NCBI RefSeq assembly: GCF_000208865.1
Contig: NC_018386.1
Span: forward strand, 186,001-250,000
Length of the DNA: 64,000 nucleotides
DNA from: Neospora caninum Liverpool
Lineage: Eukaryota; Apicomplexa; Conoidasida; Eucoccidiorida; Sarcocystidae
Direction: 5' to 3'
Under the pieces are notes generated by a model. The model saw only the letters and a program-made list of their open reading frames with translations, was not told the DNA's origin and searched no databases. Positions within the stretch are counted from its first letter, which is position 1, and every line of letters begins with the position of its first letter. A program made the translations under genes and the position numbers. This document shows positions 46,663 through 59,158 of this stretch, one piece after another.

Positions 46663-49607
46663 CGTCTCTTTACATCCTAAGAGAAAAAGCAGGAACCTTC
46701 GCGGCTAGGCAAGAGTGCCTATGATCGGTCTCTTAGCAAAGATACACCAAGAGGAAGCGCAGCCTCGAGTTCGGCGCTTCATCCGTATCTCTTCTCTGCG
46801 TCACCGCTTTTGCCTCGGCGTGTGTGGCAGCGTAAAACTGCATCCGCCAGCTTGCACAGGGCATACGCTCTAATGCCACGGGTCGGTGTCCTCGTTTCGC
46901 TAAAGAAAGAGCAAGGCAGAAGACGGGTGTCTAAATATGCGGAATGACCTCCTCCCAAAATGGCTGCTTGTGTTGGAACCCTGATGTGCCGAAGCGATGA
47001 AGATCGCGGAAACAGTCAGGGTGTGTGTTTGAGTGGCAAAGGCTGTGGGCTTTTCAAAATTTTACAGCAGTCTGCACTGCTATGACTCGGTGCTGAAGTA
47101 TGCCACTGTGGTGGTCGTGACGTCAGATTTCCCGGATTTCCTTTGAACGGGCTGCCAGAGTTAGAGAGACACATGTCCCTCTGCGTGTAGCGCATGCATG
47201 CGCAAGAGGTGGCGGGGACGCAGGAATGCTGCTTGGCACTCACCTGGCGCCACCTTCGACTGCAGAGAGTTGACTGTTGAGCGCGCTCGGACGCGATCGA
47301 CAGACACGTCTCTGCATACGTGCATGTGTCTTTCCTTTTCATGTGCATAAACACCGTCTCTACGTAGCGGTGAGTAAAGCGACAACGACTTTGGTACATG
47401 CATGAACAACTACTTTACAATCTGGGGCCTTGATGCCCGTCGTATAAAATCCACGATAACTTCTGTATGTGCTCATGCTCGTGCGTATATCTCTACGTAC
47501 AAGTAGGGTTAGGGCCCGGCTACTAACCGTAAGGCCGACACTGCGGCCAAGCGGCGGCAAAGGGGCGTGCGGGAATCGTTGTCACAAGAACTTACGCGGT
47601 CACCGGATGAAGTCTTGCTTGTCAGTGAGAACGGTAGAAAAGACAAGAGCGATCGGCAGCAGAAAAGCTCCATAGGTAGCAATGAGCACAGCCTCTCTTG
47701 GTCAAAAACGGAACCGACTTGTCTCTGATGGTTGCGTAGCGCAGTGCGTGGAGACAAAGTACAGTCCACCTGTGCATATAAGTTGATACTCGGTTACCTT
47801 TTTTAGACGCGGCCTTCCCGGCTAAACCGAGTGTCTGCTGGCAAATCACGTGGCTCAGTAGAACCCAGCTGCCTCTGTGATACCCTTTGACCCGAGGTGT
47901 ACGTTCATGCAGAGAACCTTCATATATATACTTATATATATGTATTGAGCTGGTATTTTATATATACATATATGTAAATATAGGTTTGGGTTGATTTCGA
48001 ACCTAGCCGTTTGATTTCTTCGTAGCCACCAAGCCATCTTTACCTTCTTTCGCAGCTGTAGAGGAAGGCTCTCTTTTTGTTTTCCGACAGGAAAAGGCAG
48101 ACGCAATTTTACCTTCGGTTCAGTCTTCGCCTCTATTTGTTCGTTTTAACCCTCCCTACCCTCAACTGAAGACCCTTCTTCCACGAGCGAGCGGGTACAG
48201 TGCGGACTTCCTTTCTAGGGCGCGTAGACTCTCTTGGAACTTCTCCCGGTCAACCCGTGGAAGTGTCTGTATCCATGTCTGAAAAGACGGGAAAATGGCA
48301 AGATCGCGAGACCGGGCGAGAAAAAGGAGGTAGACGTAGCCGGATATTCACGGCCAGGTGGTTCGCGGTCGTGGCGCCGCACGAACACTCAACTTTTCCA
48401 TGAAATTCCCGCGCATAGTCACATCACTTGACTACTCAAGACAACTGCAGGTGTTGGTGATTCCATAGCGCCCCATGATGTCGGGGTTATTCCAATCCTT
48501 ATGGATATGTGGTGCCTTGTTCTTGACGATGATTTCGTCCGTTGCATGATGCCGCTGTTTCTCGCCGACGCCAGGGGATGGTCGGCAGGTACACCTGAAG
48601 ACCAGGATTAGTATTTTAGCGGAGAAGCCGCCTCGCTACAAAATGGCAGCAAGCTCACTGGTCCCGAAACGGAAAAAACGAATGGGAAACTGAGTCTCGC
48701 GCTCGGAATGCAAGTCTTTTTGTCGCAAGGATGAAAAGCGCTTGCATCACGAGCCTTGGGCTTCTCGCCTTGACAGCGAAGAGCACGTGTGGGACGAGAC
48801 AGGGAGTCAAGTTTTTCGCAGGTGTCTCTCGAGGTCTGGTTTTGATCCTGGAGATCCGAGCCGACCGCTCTAACACAGGATCTCTCATTTCCTGCGTTCT
48901 TCTGCATTCAACAGCTTCCACTGAATTCAAAGATTTGAGTGTGTGCACGTCGAGACTGGGAAAGTCGCAAAGCGGCAAGTGAAAAGGATGGCTTTTTGCG
49001 GACGGGACAAACAAGCGTAAGACGCATGCGCGCCACTTCCTCATTTTCGTGCTCGACACATCGACTCCAATCTCAACTGTTTCCCTCAGTCCTGCTCTGT
49101 GCCTGTTCCTCTAAGGAAAAGGATCTCTTCTACTCGTTCAATCCGATTTTTTCCTTGCCAACAGAAGCGTCCGTTTCCCCTATTCTGCGGACGGGAAGAC
49201 CGCGCCGCAGCCCCGTCGGCCCCACTGCTGCGGTAAACAGAACAACTGTACAGTCGCTGCATGCCCCGTTCCTTCTTTCTCTATTCAGTTGTCAAATTCC
49301 TCTTAGTTTAGCCTTGGATCCATTTTCCGCCAGTGGAGTTGAGGCCGAAGAGTTGATCGCTTGACTTCCCCCGCCTTCTCCAAGATCCACATCCTGCCGT
49401 GCTGTTCGTTGGAAGACGGACTGGCGCGCGCTAGTCGCCGGCCAGAACCCCAGTTTTGGAGGTGTACATACACCTCAGGTCTGCCCAGGAAATGTTTGGA
49501 TGCTCATGTGTGCCTAGGCATACATTGTGAAGAACCAACTTACGTGGGCTTTTCTCCCGCACCGGCGTCCTCTCCACTCTCTTTTCCTCCGACCACTTTT
49601 TTTCACA
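46663..49607. other. Intergenic region, PI synthase to NOL6
   Basis: About 2.9 kb between two genes on the same strand. No recognisable coding or RNA gene; frames reach about 134 codons (49059-48655, minus) without motifs. An imperfect TA-rich microsatellite lies at 47925-47985. The 3' UTR of PI synthase and the promoter of NOL6 should be here. Confidence 0.5.
47925..47985. repeat. Imperfect TA-rich microsatellite
   Basis: Several TATATA blocks separated by a GAGCTGG segment, in the PI synthase-NOL6 intergenic region. Confidence 0.85.
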
Positions 49608-52600
49608 ATGGGAGGACGGGGACGTGAAGACGGTCGAGGGGCCGACGACGGCGCTCGCCCGTCGCGTCCCCGTGCGGCTTCGGCTGTGTCTCTCGATTCT
49701 CTCGATCTCAATGCCTCGGGTGCTCTGTCGGGGCCTTCCGTCCATGCCGCTCTTCCAGGGAGGACGCTTCAAGCGGCGCGACACGTAGAGAAGAAACGCA
49801 AACATCTCATTGAGGAGCGAGAGGCGGAACAATTTCTCGGTTCAGCTGCCGCTTCGCGGCAAGACGCCACCCAGCACCCTTCCCTGTTTCTGCAGAAGGC
49901 GCGGTTTTTCCGGTCCTCTCTGTTTCGTATGCAACTCGACAAACTTGCAAAGGCTGCTCGCGGGAGCATGCCTGCGCGTCTCGCGGCCGCCGCAGGACAT
50001 GGTGCGCCACGCCTCACAAGCGCCGAAGGAAAGGCAGAGGGAAACGACGAGGGGAGTGACGCGGACCCGACAGAGCCAAAAGGAGAGAAGCAGCGGAAGA
50101 AACAAAGTCAGAAGTCCGTGGAAGCGCGGAGACGCAGAGAAGATGAATCTGAGGAAACGCAGGCCGTGGCAGCTTTCCTCGTCTATCTCAGACACATGCT
50201 CAGCGAAGCGCCAACGAATGAAGTAAGCTTCGAAAACAAAAAGGGACGAAACGGCAGCCGCCCCCTCACGCCTCTGCTCGTCCCGGTCTCTTCCTCGTCG
50301 CCTTCTGCGTTCTCACCTGTTTCAGGGGAAATCGTGGGATTCCGTTTCGAACCCCCAGTAGCCGTGAAGGTCGTCGGAAGTTTCCCCCTCGGACTCATGA
50401 GCAGCTTCGACAAGAATGTGGATGTTGCCGTCGAAATGCCGGCGCACATGTTTCAGACTAAAGACTACCTGAACTACAGGTGAGTTCAGCGAGAGGCGCG
50501 CGCGACACAAGTCCTATAGGGCATGGCGTTCGCAGCTCACCGTGGGATCCATGTCGTGTTCTCTACGAGCCTGCCTGTGTTGCGTCTTGGGGCGGTTCGG
50601 TCCCCGATTTCGAATCGTCAGTACCCTCCAGGAGAGCGGAAATTTGCAGGATAAAAAGCCTCTTCGGTGTCCCGTCGCGCCGCTCGTCCGCCGTTCCGGT
50701 CCGATGGCCTGTTTTTTCCCTTGCGCCCTGTTGCGCTGCATCCCTTCAGCGCCTGGAGTGCCTGTTTCGGTGTCTCTGGCCTCTCCCCTGTGTGTTTCCT
50801 GTCTCTCCTGTGTCCCCCCCTCTGTGAGTCTGGACCTGTCTCGTTTTCCGGCGTGCGCCGGGAGACGCTCCAGTGTGCTCCCTCGATGCTGCGTGTGCTT
50901 CCCTTTGTCCTTCCGATTGGTTGCCTTCCTGAACACGCCCTGAACCCTCGCCCGACTCTGTCGGTCTGTCTCTCTGACTTTTCCCCAGGTACCTCGCCAA
51001 ACGGAGTGCCTACTTGGAGCAGCTGTATGTTCATCTCCGCGCTTCTCTCGCTGCGCATTTCCCTTCTCCGTGTTCTTCGCACAAGTCGGACGCGTGCCCT
51101 GAGGCAGCTCGCCGTTTCCGTCAACTCGCTCCGTTCTGTTTGCCCCGGGTCGCAGTTCAACTTTGGCAGGGGGACTCTGCGAAGCCGATTCTCATCATCG
51201 CCTTCGCGCCTACCAGTAGCCTCGCTTCTCGTGACAAGAACGCAGCCCAGACACAACGTCTGCAGTCGTGCAGTCGGACGGACCTGAGTGCCTGGACGGT
51301 GCGTCTCTTGTTCACGCCTCCGTCCGCGTCGCCGCTCTTCAAAGAACACCTGCTGGCCCCCGCCCGAAACTGCGTGCGTTCGCCGACGTGGTGTCTTGCC
51401 GACGAAGGGCCGTCTTCTTCGCCCGCGGCTGAGACCGACGGGTTGCTGCCGCCGACTCCGTACTACAACGGCCTGGTGCTGGAGGACCTGCGGATGCATG
51501 CGCGGCAAAAACGCCTTCACCAGTGCTGCCAAGCGTTTGGCGAGGCCTTCCGCGACGCGGTGCAGCTCCTCAAAGTCTGGGCGCATCGACGAGGACGGAA
51601 CTTGTTTGTTATCTCGTCCTCGCTCAAAGCAAACGCGGACAAACGAGGCGAAAGAGACGCTCTCGCGACCAGCCAGACGGCCGTCCCCGCAACAGGTGAG
51701 GCAGTCGGGGCGGCGCAGAGAGAGCGGGACAGAAAAGGAGGGTCCGAGAAGCCGTGGCGCGTGTGTCGAGCTCGCGACAATGCAGACGGGGAGGCGCAAC
51801 AAGCCCTACACGACGAATGGCTGCAAGAGTGTCCCTGCGAACAGCGGAGATGCGCAACACCCGAATGCCTCATGCGGTGCCGGACCCCTGGGAATACTCG
51901 ACAGTGGTTTTAGGCATAGAACGCGCGCTCGAAGAAACTTCCTGAATCGTCTTCGACGACCTCTCTTTCCGTCGTGTTTGATAGATGCCATTTTGATTAC
52001 GTCCCTGTCAAGTTATCACGGTTTTCCCTGTCGCCTGTAAAAAAACGTGCTCTCGTCGCAGCTTCTGTCTGTCTATAAATTTCCGATCGGGCTGACTGGT
52101 TCTACCGTTCCGAGGCCAAAACGCGATTGCTTCGCTGTTCCCCGCCCTTGGTTCCCTCGTTTGCCTTTTCTGCACGTCTCCTTCTTCTCGGTGCTGCTCG
52201 CCTCTCTGTGATTGCCAGGCTTGGACGGCTCGACGCTGGCGATGCTTTGCGGGCACGTGTGTACCAGCAGCCGCGACGTGGCGCTCTCAGCGACTGCCCA
52301 CGACATTTTTGTGTTGACCCTGTCCTTCCTCGCAAAGGCGGATTTCCTGGGGTACTACTACGTCTTTGGAAGTTCGCAGGCTTATCCGCGAGAATGCCTC
52401 CAGCAGCCGAGCACGCCAGACGTCATGGGAGGTCTGTCCCGAGTTTCTTCCTCCTCTGCCTCCTCCACCACGAAGGACGAAGCCCTCTGTGGGCGTCTCA
52501 CTCTCTGTCCCGGCGTCGTCGCCGAGGCTCTGCTGTTCGACGGAGAAGACTGCGTCCACAACTTGCTTTGGAGGATGCAACTGCATGTGGCAGAGCTGCA

Positions 52601-55600
52601 GCAGCTCGCCCGCAGCAGTTTGCGGGCCATGGAAGCGCTGAAGGATCCGTTTGATGCGCTCTTTGGCGCCGTGGGCATCGCGGGACTGGCCCAGAGAGAG
52701 TGGACGACTGAGGAGGGCCCGCAGGGCGACGACGCGGAGACAGCAAAGGGGTCGCATGCTCGACGCGACGCAGACGCGCTGCAGGTGGGGCTGCTTCTGG
52801 AAAACGACCTGCAAGTGAACATCCCGCACATCCCGTCCCCTTCGCAGATTCGCGCCGCCCTCCGGCCAGAGGCGTCCGTGCCTCTCCATGACTATTTCTC
52901 GTACCGAGAACGACCGGACAAGAGTGCGGAGGAGACGCATGCAGGCGCCGCCACCCAAGCCTCTGCCGAAAAATCGAAAACCGCCGTTTCTGAGCGCGAC
53001 TTTCTACGGTCTCTCGACGAGGGACCCAAGTGGGAAACGCCGTCTCTCAGGCTGCTAGCTGCGTCCTTGCTTCGCGTGTTGTTGCGAGCTCTAGGCGACA
53101 GAGTTCAGAGCATCCAAATTCGGTTTACCTATCCAACCTTCAATGCACTGCGGACTGCCGCCACGCGCAAAGAAGGCACGGCCCACAGCGCCGTCGACGC
53201 AGACGCTCATGAAAAAGCCGTGTTCGGCAATATGCCCTTCACGTGGCAAGACGGCTTCCAAGGTACACGCAAACACGACGCAGGCCTTTTTACCCGATCC
53301 GTGCGAACCTTGCTAGCCCTTCTCGCTGGTGCCCCGGTCGTCACGGAGTTCTCGTTCAAGTTCTGTGTACGCCTTTATTTACACACATCTGCATGTGTGT
53401 ACCTGTTCTTCTTTCGTCGGGGATATGGCGCAACATAAGTACGGTTGGGGGTCGGTGGTATCGGTGTCTCACGGAGTCTATGTATTCATATGCTTCTGTC
53501 AAGTGTGCAGCCGTCTTCTCGCACAAAACGCTCCAGGCAAGTATATATGCATATAAATGCGCACGTTGTCAAAGCCACGTCTTACGTGTAGGTGTTTGTC
53601 TTGGAGAGCAATATTCAATCGTTCATGTCATATATATATATATATATATATAGATATATATTTAGTGTCTGTCTTATCCATTCCTGCGGTCAGATGCAAT
53701 GCTGGAGAATAAAGTGACGCCTGGGCTGCTCCTTTCCCTGAGGCTGAATGGCGCCTCCGCGACGAGGACTTTGGACCGAGGCCCGCCGGCTGCAGTTGGC
53801 GGAGGCGTGGACGAAGCCGTTGAGAGTTTTAAGTGAGTCATTAAACTTCGCAAGGAGAGAGGTTCCCCTTCACTGCTCGGCTTTCCTCTCTCTTGGCCTG
53901 ACTCCTACCCTCGCGTAGAGGCAGCTGTCTGATGCTGCGATAACGGAGTTCTGCGTCAAGGCATGACCAGTGCGCGTGATATGGACAGATGGGAACGATG
54001 AGAATGAGGATGGTCTTGAACGGCCTCGCTCTCTAATCCTGTCGTAGGTCCCCTGCGGACCAGCATACGTGCCCGCAGACGGAGACGGCGCCACTACGCA
54101 TGCAACGGATGTATTAACACATTGTACACGGCAGGAGACGCTGCAACGGCACTTGCCATGGCATGAACTATAGAGAGACATTCCGTTTCCGCCTACCAGT
54201 AGATAGGGAGATAGGCAAACTGAGATGTCGATACCCGTGCTGTTTCATGGGTGGACGACTGTTGGCCAAGGAGCCGGTTAGAAGATGAATTTCGGGGGTT
54301 TGGCGTCTCTGTGTGTTCTGCTTCTAGGGCGTTTTGGGGGCCAGCCAAAGTCGAGCTCCGTCGGTTTCAAGATGCGCAGATTTTGAACACAGTCTTGTGG
54401 CGAGGCGACAGCGTCAAGTGCAGCGCTGGCGCGGCTCTCTTGAATCCGAACGACGCGTCGGCGAGTCCGTTTTTCTCGCGAAGCGGATGCATTGCGGCGG
54501 AAGGCGCTGGACACGCACCGCCGCATGTGGAAATCATTAACTACGCTCTCCGTCGGCATTTCCCGAGCTTGCTTCTTCTCCAGGCCGAGGGCGCAGAGCC
54601 TGCTGACAGGAAAACTCCCCAGGAACCCACCGCGAATGACGAGCAGAGGCGCTCAGGGGACACCGCTCGGTCGCTTGTCTCGTGCTGGCTACAGAGCTCC
54701 CCACTCGACATGGCAGGAGGCGCGCGAGCGAAGGACCGTGAAATGCACAAAGCACTTCTGCAGGTGAAACTGGATGGAGGAGAGCAGCAGTGAAGACTTT
54801 CAAAGAGCCGAAGCAAAGGGCAGAGAGCCGGAAAAGGAAGCACGCGGGGAACAGGAGAGGGGGAATAAATCCGAAGGAAGAAGATATGGAAAGGGACTAG
54901 TGTCAACAGAAAAGAACGGGGACAATGACTCGGAGAAGAAAATGGAGCGGCCGAGACAGAAAAGAAAGGGCCGATACAGAGAGGATCAGGAAGGGAGACA
55001 AACCGCGATCAAGGCATCGGGAGGAAGCCCCGCATCTCCTAGCTTTCTCCTCTGTGCACGCCGTCCCCGAGTTAGATCACGCATGCAACAGGAAGCTGAG
55101 AAAAGGCAGCATGCTGAACAAAGAAAAGAGCAGAAGGGAAGCGAAAGCGACCGCGACCAGCGGAGGAAGAGGAAACATGTGGGAGTATCATTATCTGCAT
55201 TTCCTACGGGCGATGTGTGGGATTTGGTCGCTCAGGCATTCTCCGAGCTGAAAAATACAATCTGTTCCCTCAGCGCCGTGCCGCTGACAGTCAAACAAGC
55301 AAGATCCACGAGCCCTGCCCTCCGTTATTTCGACCTGCCTGTGACCTTCTCGCCTGTTTTTGCCTCGCGTGAAGCAGACGAAGAGCACGGTAAGAGCCGC
55401 AAAGGCCTTCTCGCTGGTTTCCCGTGTTTCAAGAAGCGACCCGTGGGTGGTATTCCAGAGACGCAAAGGTAAAATATCGAATGTGTCAGCTTGCCCAACT
55501 CTGCTTCGGCCACGCCCCGGGGCTCCTAGACTTCTTCATCGCTGTTCTCGACATCACGTCTCTCTTCCGGTTTCTCAGACATGCGCACTTTGCATCCAGT

Positions 55601-58600
55601 GGTGCTCGAGTTCGAGAGCTCTTCAGGCTGGCCGGAAGACCCCGTCGCCATCCGGAAAATCAAAACGGCATTTCTTCTTGCCATGCAGTAAGGCGTCCTT
55701 CTAGATGGCCTTTTCCTTGAGAGCGGGGCTGATGGTTTCGCACGAGGCTATGCGCGGCCTAGCGGTCCATCAAAGCATCGGCAGGCAACACAGGAATGCG
55801 AATCTGAAACGAACTGCACACGCTTTGGACTGTCGAATGACTCTTTTGACTGCAACTTAGTCTACAACAGTTCATGGTATGTATGTTTCTGGTTTTCTGT
55901 AGGTATGTGTGTGCGTATTTCAGGTTATATAAATGTATTAGATGCATGTGCGTATACAGGCGCCTGCACGCGCAAGATGAATCAGCTCGGGGTTGTGATA
56001 CACTGCGAACGCTGTATCTGTTGACTGTATTAAGGAGTACAGATGCGCGGATAGTGTGGGAATATGCATGTCTTTCCAGGTAGACGTGTCTGCGCATATG
56101 GAGGCGTGCTCGTTTCGCGCACTCATGTTGTGGATGCTGTTGTGGCTTGCATGTGTTATTTGCATTTCCTTTGCATCTGGCCTCCGTCATTGGTTTTCAT
56201 TACCCTTTTCAGGTCGGAACTTCTGGCCGACTATGGAATTAACGGCACGGTCACCGAGGATTTCTTGGACGTGGAAATGACGTCGTTTCTCTTCCGGATC
56301 ACAATTTTCCATCCAGCTGAAGTAATCGCAGCGGGTGCGGTGTATGCGGAGCCGACGAGTGAGCCACTCGCTAGGCACCTGAAGGGGCTGCCTGAGCGCC
56401 TGGTGGCCCTCGCGTCGCATTCAGCGTCTTCTTTGAGAGACGAGGACAGTTCGGTCGGGACTTTGTCTGTAAGCCCAGATTCTCCCTCTGGGGAGAAAGC
56501 TGGGGATAAGGAGAAAATCACCGATATTCTTTCTTTCCTCGCAGCAGATGATGAAGACGGAGCCACCGCAAGGAAAAGTGGCCTCGACTGCATAGGTCTG
56601 GCGCTCCTTTCAGGAAAAGAAAGCGACTCAAAGAGACTGATGAAGCAGGAAATGCAGAGACTTCAACATCTTCGTCATCTCTGGTGGGAACCGCAGATCG
56701 CTGGTGTCCTGCAGGCGTGTGCGATGCGCTTCCCTGCCTTTGGAGGTACGGCGAGTCTTCCAGAAAGACCGTTATTCGTGTAATGGCATTCACTTCCTAG
56801 ACGTAGGAAACCGGCGTGACTCACCAATAGCCGTCTGCATCTGTCAACAAAGGAGTGGTGGCTGCAGCCAACTCGTCGCCTACTGGATTAGGCGGCAGTC
56901 CGCGCATGACTGGGGGATGACTGTATGGACTCCTCTGCGGGTGTTCCAGCGTGGCCGTCCCATCGAGGTAGGGGCTCCTCAGTTTCGCAGTCCTGTTTAA
57001 CCCACCAATTCGATGCGGGTGATTGCGTAGCGGATACCTCACAGGTCCTGAACGTGCTGCCAAAAAAAGCTGCTTCTTCTATGTTCTGTGCCGTGTTATT
57101 GTCTGATCTATTCAGGCTCTGTTTGGCTGATCTGGCGGTGGCTCGGAGAAATGCAGCTCCCGGGGCTCTTCCGGGTTGTAGAGCACCTTGCTGTGACGCT
57201 GTTTGTCGACCACCAGCGCCAGGGCTTCGCCGCACCCCCCCAGTCTCCCCAAGTCGCTTTTTTGAGGTGCGTGCTGTGGCCGGGATCGGAAAGAATCCGC
57301 TGGATATGACAGCAGAACTCAGTGTCGCTACAGGGGGGTCATGGGGATAGTGGAGCGACGAGAGAATTTCCAGAGTCGGACCACGTGTTGCACCCTTGTT
57401 TTTGTGACTCTACGTGTTAGGTTCCTGCATCTTGTTGCAAATTTTGAGTGGCGCTCTCGACCGCTTCGTGTATGCTTTGACGTCGACACGCCGTTAAACG
57501 CGGAGCAAGAAAGGCTCTCTGATGCGTCGTATGATCGGTACGTCCTTCTTGTTTACATCAGCTATCTCCATCGCACTGCAGCGTGAGGGGTGGACACCTC
57601 CGGGGGCATACCGCAGCGGGGAAAGATCGGGGAAGACGCGGCGAGTCACGACAGCTTTGCGAGTGTTTCTTGCTCGATCGGATTCCCAACGCCGCCGCGT
57701 GTCATCAACGTAACGGAGGATTTGAACTAATCATCCCGAAATCGCCCTCATTGGGTATTCCTCACCAAAGCCGCTGAGGTTTTTAAAGGTGTTTCGCTTT
57801 TAGCCTAGTGTCACCCTCCGCTGGAGTACCACGATATTTCCCTGCGTAAGCTGGCATGCCACAGGTATCGCGATTCCTGGAGTAAATGTACATGACTGTA
57901 TGACTACAGCGCGAAAGCAATGTGATCAAACTGCCAGTGATGTCCTCCGTGAGAATGTATCCGCTGCAGTTTCCGTCTGTACCCGACAATCCACACCGTG
58001 TTCGACCCTCATGGGTTCCTCATACCCTCTCCAGAGGCTGCCACATTTGACCGTTTTGTTCAAAATGCGAGGTGAGTTTTTACCGCGGCTTCCTGGTTGA
58101 CATCTAGATTCGAGCGTAATGAACAACTAGTGCCCAGTGTACATCTGTTGAGCAGACGCATGTATCTCCGTTGCACCGACGCAGTAAATGGGATTCTCTA
58201 ACGCTGGGTCCTCCACTTGATGCACGAGTCTGTGTTCTTCTCTTTCCCTCATATTTCTGTGCATACGTACATTCGCATGCATACGTAGATTGATGTACAA
58301 ATACTCACGGATTCATCAATAGGCAGATAACGGCTTACACATTTTGATATTCTCTGTGGCCGGTACTGGAGGTATTTTACTGGCAGATGGGCATCAGGGG
58401 GACACCTCGATGCGCGATCGTTTCATGACCGTGCGAGCCCTGTGTCGAATAATTCGGGGTTGCATTACGAATTGACTTTGTTTGCGATGGTCAGATCGGC
58501 GCTCTTGAAACTCAGTGGAACACTCAGTCGGCCGTCCGCGACCTCAGCTGTATGGAGAGAGGTCTTCACACCAGACCTGCGTTCCTTCGACATTGTTCTG

Positions 58601-59158
58601 TCCCTCGTTGACCCGCTGAGGGCTCGCCCGGGTGCGGCGAGCAAAACGGCAGCTCACAAGCGGTATGCAAATGTGGAGTCTTTTCACTCAACGGACAACG
58701 CAATGTCGCTCTGCGGCCTCCAGATGGCTGCAAGCAAACGGCGGTATCTTTTTCTCCGATTCCTCGGCCAGCTTCGGGAAGCGTACTCCGACGCTCTCAT
58801 TCTCGCGTATAATCCTATGGCGGCGTCTTTAACGGCAGGTGGTATGCCTGCCTTTATCGCAGTCAAAGTCCGGCCTGGCGCTCTGGCCATGCGTCGGGCC
58901 GATCCTGCGGTTCTGTTGCCTTTTTGCGGCATTCAGACTGTCCCTGACCTTGACGCTGGGACGGCCCTACAAGCCGAGACAAACACAGCGAGTTCCGATG
59001 ACGAAAACCAAGAACGTGAGGACGGCCAAGGTAGTATGAAATACAAAAAACAAACAGAGAGCTGTTCGTTTGAATTGACTGTAAATCCAGTTTTACTGGT
59101 CAGCTCTCTTATGTCCATGGGTCACGGTCTAGTGGAGTCGGTACATATTCTATCGTGA
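49608..59158 (+). CDS. NOL6 / Nrap / Utp22-like ribosome-biogenesis protein
   Basis: Nucleolar protein of the Nrap family, a component of the UTP-C part of the small-subunit processome in 18S rRNA maturation. Twelve exons: 49608-50479, 50989-51695, 52219-53262, 53694-53832, 54328-54763, 55092-55389, 55579-55687, 56213-56745, 57116-57266, 57421-57537, 57970-58071, 58495-59158 (TGA). Their lengths sum to 5172 bases in one frame, about 1723 residues. Landmarks in order: AVKVVGSFPLG with NVDVAVEMP (nucleotidyltransferase-like D1), LLKVWAHRRG, LDRGPPA, FWGPAKVELRRFQDAQI, GWPEDPVAIRKIKTAFLLA, PQVAFLR then FLHLVANFEW, HTVFDPHGFL, and a C-terminal block with AFIAVKVRPGAL. It is longer than animal and yeast orthologues because of charged low-complexity insertions, notably in exons 2, 3, 5 and 6. 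The start ATG at 49608 has a favourable context. The exon 6 start (55092) is the least certain border. Confidence 0.92.
53630..53662. repeat. (TA)n microsatellite
   Basis: TA run of about 30 bases in the NOL6 intron 53263-53693, ending about 30 bp from the acceptor. Confidence 0.95.

Noticed and set aside
50223..50325. Intron inside NOL6 exon 1 (GTAAGC to TTTCAG)
   Set aside because: Removing these 103 bases breaks the frame, whereas reading through keeps it and leads directly into the conserved AVKVVGS block.
53263..53364. Extension of NOL6 exon 3 to a donor near 53364
   Set aside because: Also phase 1, but ending at 53262 gives a better continuous family match (WQDGFQ joined to AMLENKV), and the extension adds sequence absent from orthologues.
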